Below, in pieces: positions 14,678 through 15,952 of a DNA stretch of 15,952 nucleotides. The notes beneath the pieces were generated by a model. That model ran no database searches, was not told the origin of the DNA, and saw only the letters and a list, made by a program, of their open reading frames with translations. The position numbers and the translations under genes are program-made. The stretch comes from an uncultured Cytophagaceae bacterium (GTDB lineage: Bacteria; Bacteroidota; Bacteroidia; Cytophagales; Spirosomataceae), in NCBI GenBank assembly GCA_903837305.1, contig CAILUB010000283.1:1-15952 (forward strand), in the 5' to 3' direction. How positions within the stretch are numbered: the first letter of the stretch is position 1; each line of letters begins with the position of its first letter.

Positions 14678-15058
14678 CTAATCTTTGTCTACTTTAATGA
14701 TGATTTTGGTAGGAGGAATCGTGCTTACACCTATCTGGTAGCGCCTTAAGGTTTCTTCCAAATTACTTTGCTTACTTACTTTCATATACTCCGCTTTTTG
14801 CGTTGTATAATCTGCCCGATCCTCTTCTAATGCACTTTTCTCCTTCTGTATTTGATGTAGTTTTCCATCCGCTAACATCGAATAATAGATATTAACGAGG
14901 GTCAAAAAGGCTACGAAAGCAATTCTTTTCACCCACATGACCGGCAGCTCACCACCCGTGAAATAATCGATATTGAAGATGGAATCAAAGATCCCCTCCT
15001 TTTTAGGTGATGAAATTCGCTTAGCCCCTTCCTGATTTGGTTCGATCGGTGTTGCCAT
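14678..15058 (-). CDS. FtsL-like cell division protein (Bacteroidota type)
   Basis: The 126-aa protein has a basic/acidic cytoplasmic part (1-40), one membrane helix (about 43-62, RIAFVAFLTLVNIYYSML), and a periplasmic helical region (about 65-110) with heptad-like Leu/Ile/Tyr spacing, which fits the bitopic coiled-coil form of FtsL. In division FtsL works with FtsB and FtsQ and activates FtsW-FtsI. Sequence likeness to proteobacterial FtsL is minimal; the call depends on topology, size, and its place between rsmH and ftsI, the classical ftsL slot. The start at 15058 is one base from the rsmH stop, and the stop is 2 nt before ftsI, so the three genes are packed as one transcript. The cytoplasmic part is longer than in most FtsL proteins. 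Confidence 0.85.
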   Translation of the reverse strand: MATPIEPNQEGAKRISSPKKEGIFDSIFNIDYFTGGELPVMWVKRIAFVAFLTLVNIYYSMLADGKLHQIQKEKSALEEDRADYTTQKAEYMKVSKQSNLEETLRRYQIGVSTIPPTKIIIKVDKD

Positions 15059-15059
15059 A

Positions 15060-15952
15060 TTATAATTTAGACGCTATTCTTAATTTAGCGCTTCTAGAGC
15101 GCGGGTTTAATTTCAATTCTTCTTCCGAGGCGGTGATTGGTTTGCGAATCACAGACTCCAAGGGGCGGTGTACCACCCCGAATAAATCCTTATCCTCTTT
15201 CCCTTGCACATTCCCTGCTTTGATAAAATTCTTCACCAAACGATCCTCTAACGAGTGAAACGACATGATGACTAATCTACCTTCTGGTTTCAAAACGGTT
15301 GGGGCTTGTGCTAAAAATTCTTCGATGACGGCTAGCTCTTGATTCACTTCAATTCGAATCGCCTGAAAGACCTGAGCGAAGTATTTAAACTCCCGGTGTT
15401 TAGGAGCTAATTTATTCAAAATTTCTTTAAATTCCTGCGTGGTCTCTAGGGCTTTTCTTGTACGGGCTTGTATAATAGCTTGGGCCAAAGTTCGGGCATT
15501 TTTCACTTCCCCATACATGCCTAAAATGCGTTGTAATTCGTCAGCAGAATAGCTGTTCAATAATTCCGCAGCAGTCATAGACGCCGAGGGTCCCATCCGC
15601 ATGTCCAAAGGGCCATCAAAACGAATCGAAAAGCCTCTTTCAGGTGCATCTAATTGAAAGGAGGATACTCCAAAATCCGCTAAAATACCATCTACCTGTT
15701 TCACGCGTTGCAAGCGCAAATATTTCTCTAAGTGGCGAAAATTTGCCGTAATTAACGTTAAACGCTCATCATCGATTTTTTCAGCCTGTTCCCACGCATC
15801 TGGATCTTGATCAAAGGAGAACAATCTTCCTTCTGGTCCTAGTTTAGCTAGAATAGCTTTAGAATGTCCTCCTCCTCCAAAGGTCACATCCACATACGTA
15901 CCCGCTGGATCGATATGTAAACCATCGATGCATTCGTTCAACATGACGGAGG
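15060..15952 (-). CDS. rsmH: 16S rRNA (cytosine1402-N4)-methyltransferase, start outside window
   Basis: RsmH (MraW) methylates N4 of C1402 in 16S rRNA using S-adenosylmethionine. Motifs include VDVTFGGGGHS (the SAM loop), FSFDQDPDAW, VDGILADFGVSS, RGFSIRFDGPLDMRM, FQAIRIEVNQEL and IMSFHSLEDR, with NPRSRSAKLR at the end. The first Met in the window (15944) reads MLNECIDGL, but the frame stays open to the edge with Ser-Val before it; family members start about YHKPVLLEE, so this Met matches an internal position and roughly 8-10 residues lie beyond the right edge. The gene heads the visible part of the dcw block; mraZ would be expected just outside. The stop TAA is one base from the ftsL-like ATG. 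Confidence 0.95.
   Translation of the reverse strand, partial: SVMLNECIDGLHIDPAGTYVDVTFGGGGHSKAILAKLGPEGRLFSFDQDPDAWEQAEKIDDERLTLITANFRHLEKYLRLQRVKQVDGILADFGVSSFQLDAPERGFSIRFDGPLDMRMGPSASMTAAELLNSYSADELQRILGMYGEVKNARTLAQAIIQARTRKALETTQEFKEILNKLAPKHREFKYFAQVFQAIRIEVNQELAVIEEFLAQAPTVLKPEGRLVIMSFHSLEDRLVKNFIKAGNVQGKEDKDLFGVVHRPLESVIRKPITASEEELKLNPRSRSAKLRIASKL

Overview
The window looks like a piece of a Bacteroidota chromosome, probably from a Cytophagales-type lineage; genus and family cannot be fixed from the sequence alone. Evidence: promoter elements of the TTG / TAnnTTTG kind, starts without clear Shine-Dalgarno sequences, a short FtsL-like protein of the Bacteroidota type between rsmH and ftsI, an ftsI product ending in one PASTA domain, a long (394 aa) MraY, and moderately AT-rich, very compact gene packing. 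No tRNA, rRNA, CRISPR array, insertion sequence or prophage was seen. Almost every gene is a housekeeping gene of envelope synthesis, purine synthesis, translation or transcription.

Left edge (1-1240): the first 24 codons of rpsF (ribosomal protein S6) run off the left edge on the minus strand, with a good Bacteroidota promoter just upstream. Behind it lies a membrane-anchored coiled-coil protein of unknown function, divergent from yggS.

Left-middle (1241-3501): yggS (PLP homeostasis) and greA converge, and their stop codons share bases. fmt (Met-tRNA formyltransferase) is divergent from greA across 195 bp. That gap holds a perfect TAnnTTTG box and a hairpin with a U-tract, both pointing at greA, so greA may be controlled by an attenuator in its leader.

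Middle (3498-7281): a tightly packed leftward operon, purK-purE-LysM protein-M15 peptidase, joins two steps of purine synthesis to two apparent envelope proteins. Its last gene converges on fmt with the same 4-nt stop overlap. A small membrane protein of the DUF6580 type is divergent from purK and ends at a strong bidirectional terminator.

Right (7346-15952): one leftward block of rsmH (start just outside the window), ftsL-like, ftsI, murE, mraY, then aroA and a secreted amidohydrolase. The first five follow the usual dcw (division and cell wall) order. After mraY the expected murD-ftsW-murG-murC genes are absent, and aroA plus the amidohydrolase stand there instead. Gaps within the block are -4 to 51 nt, so it could be one transcript ending at the terminator at 7293-7333.

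The most interesting items are the possible greA leader attenuator, the interrupted dcw cluster, and the LysM/M15 pair coupled to purEK. No clearly new multi-gene system is visible.
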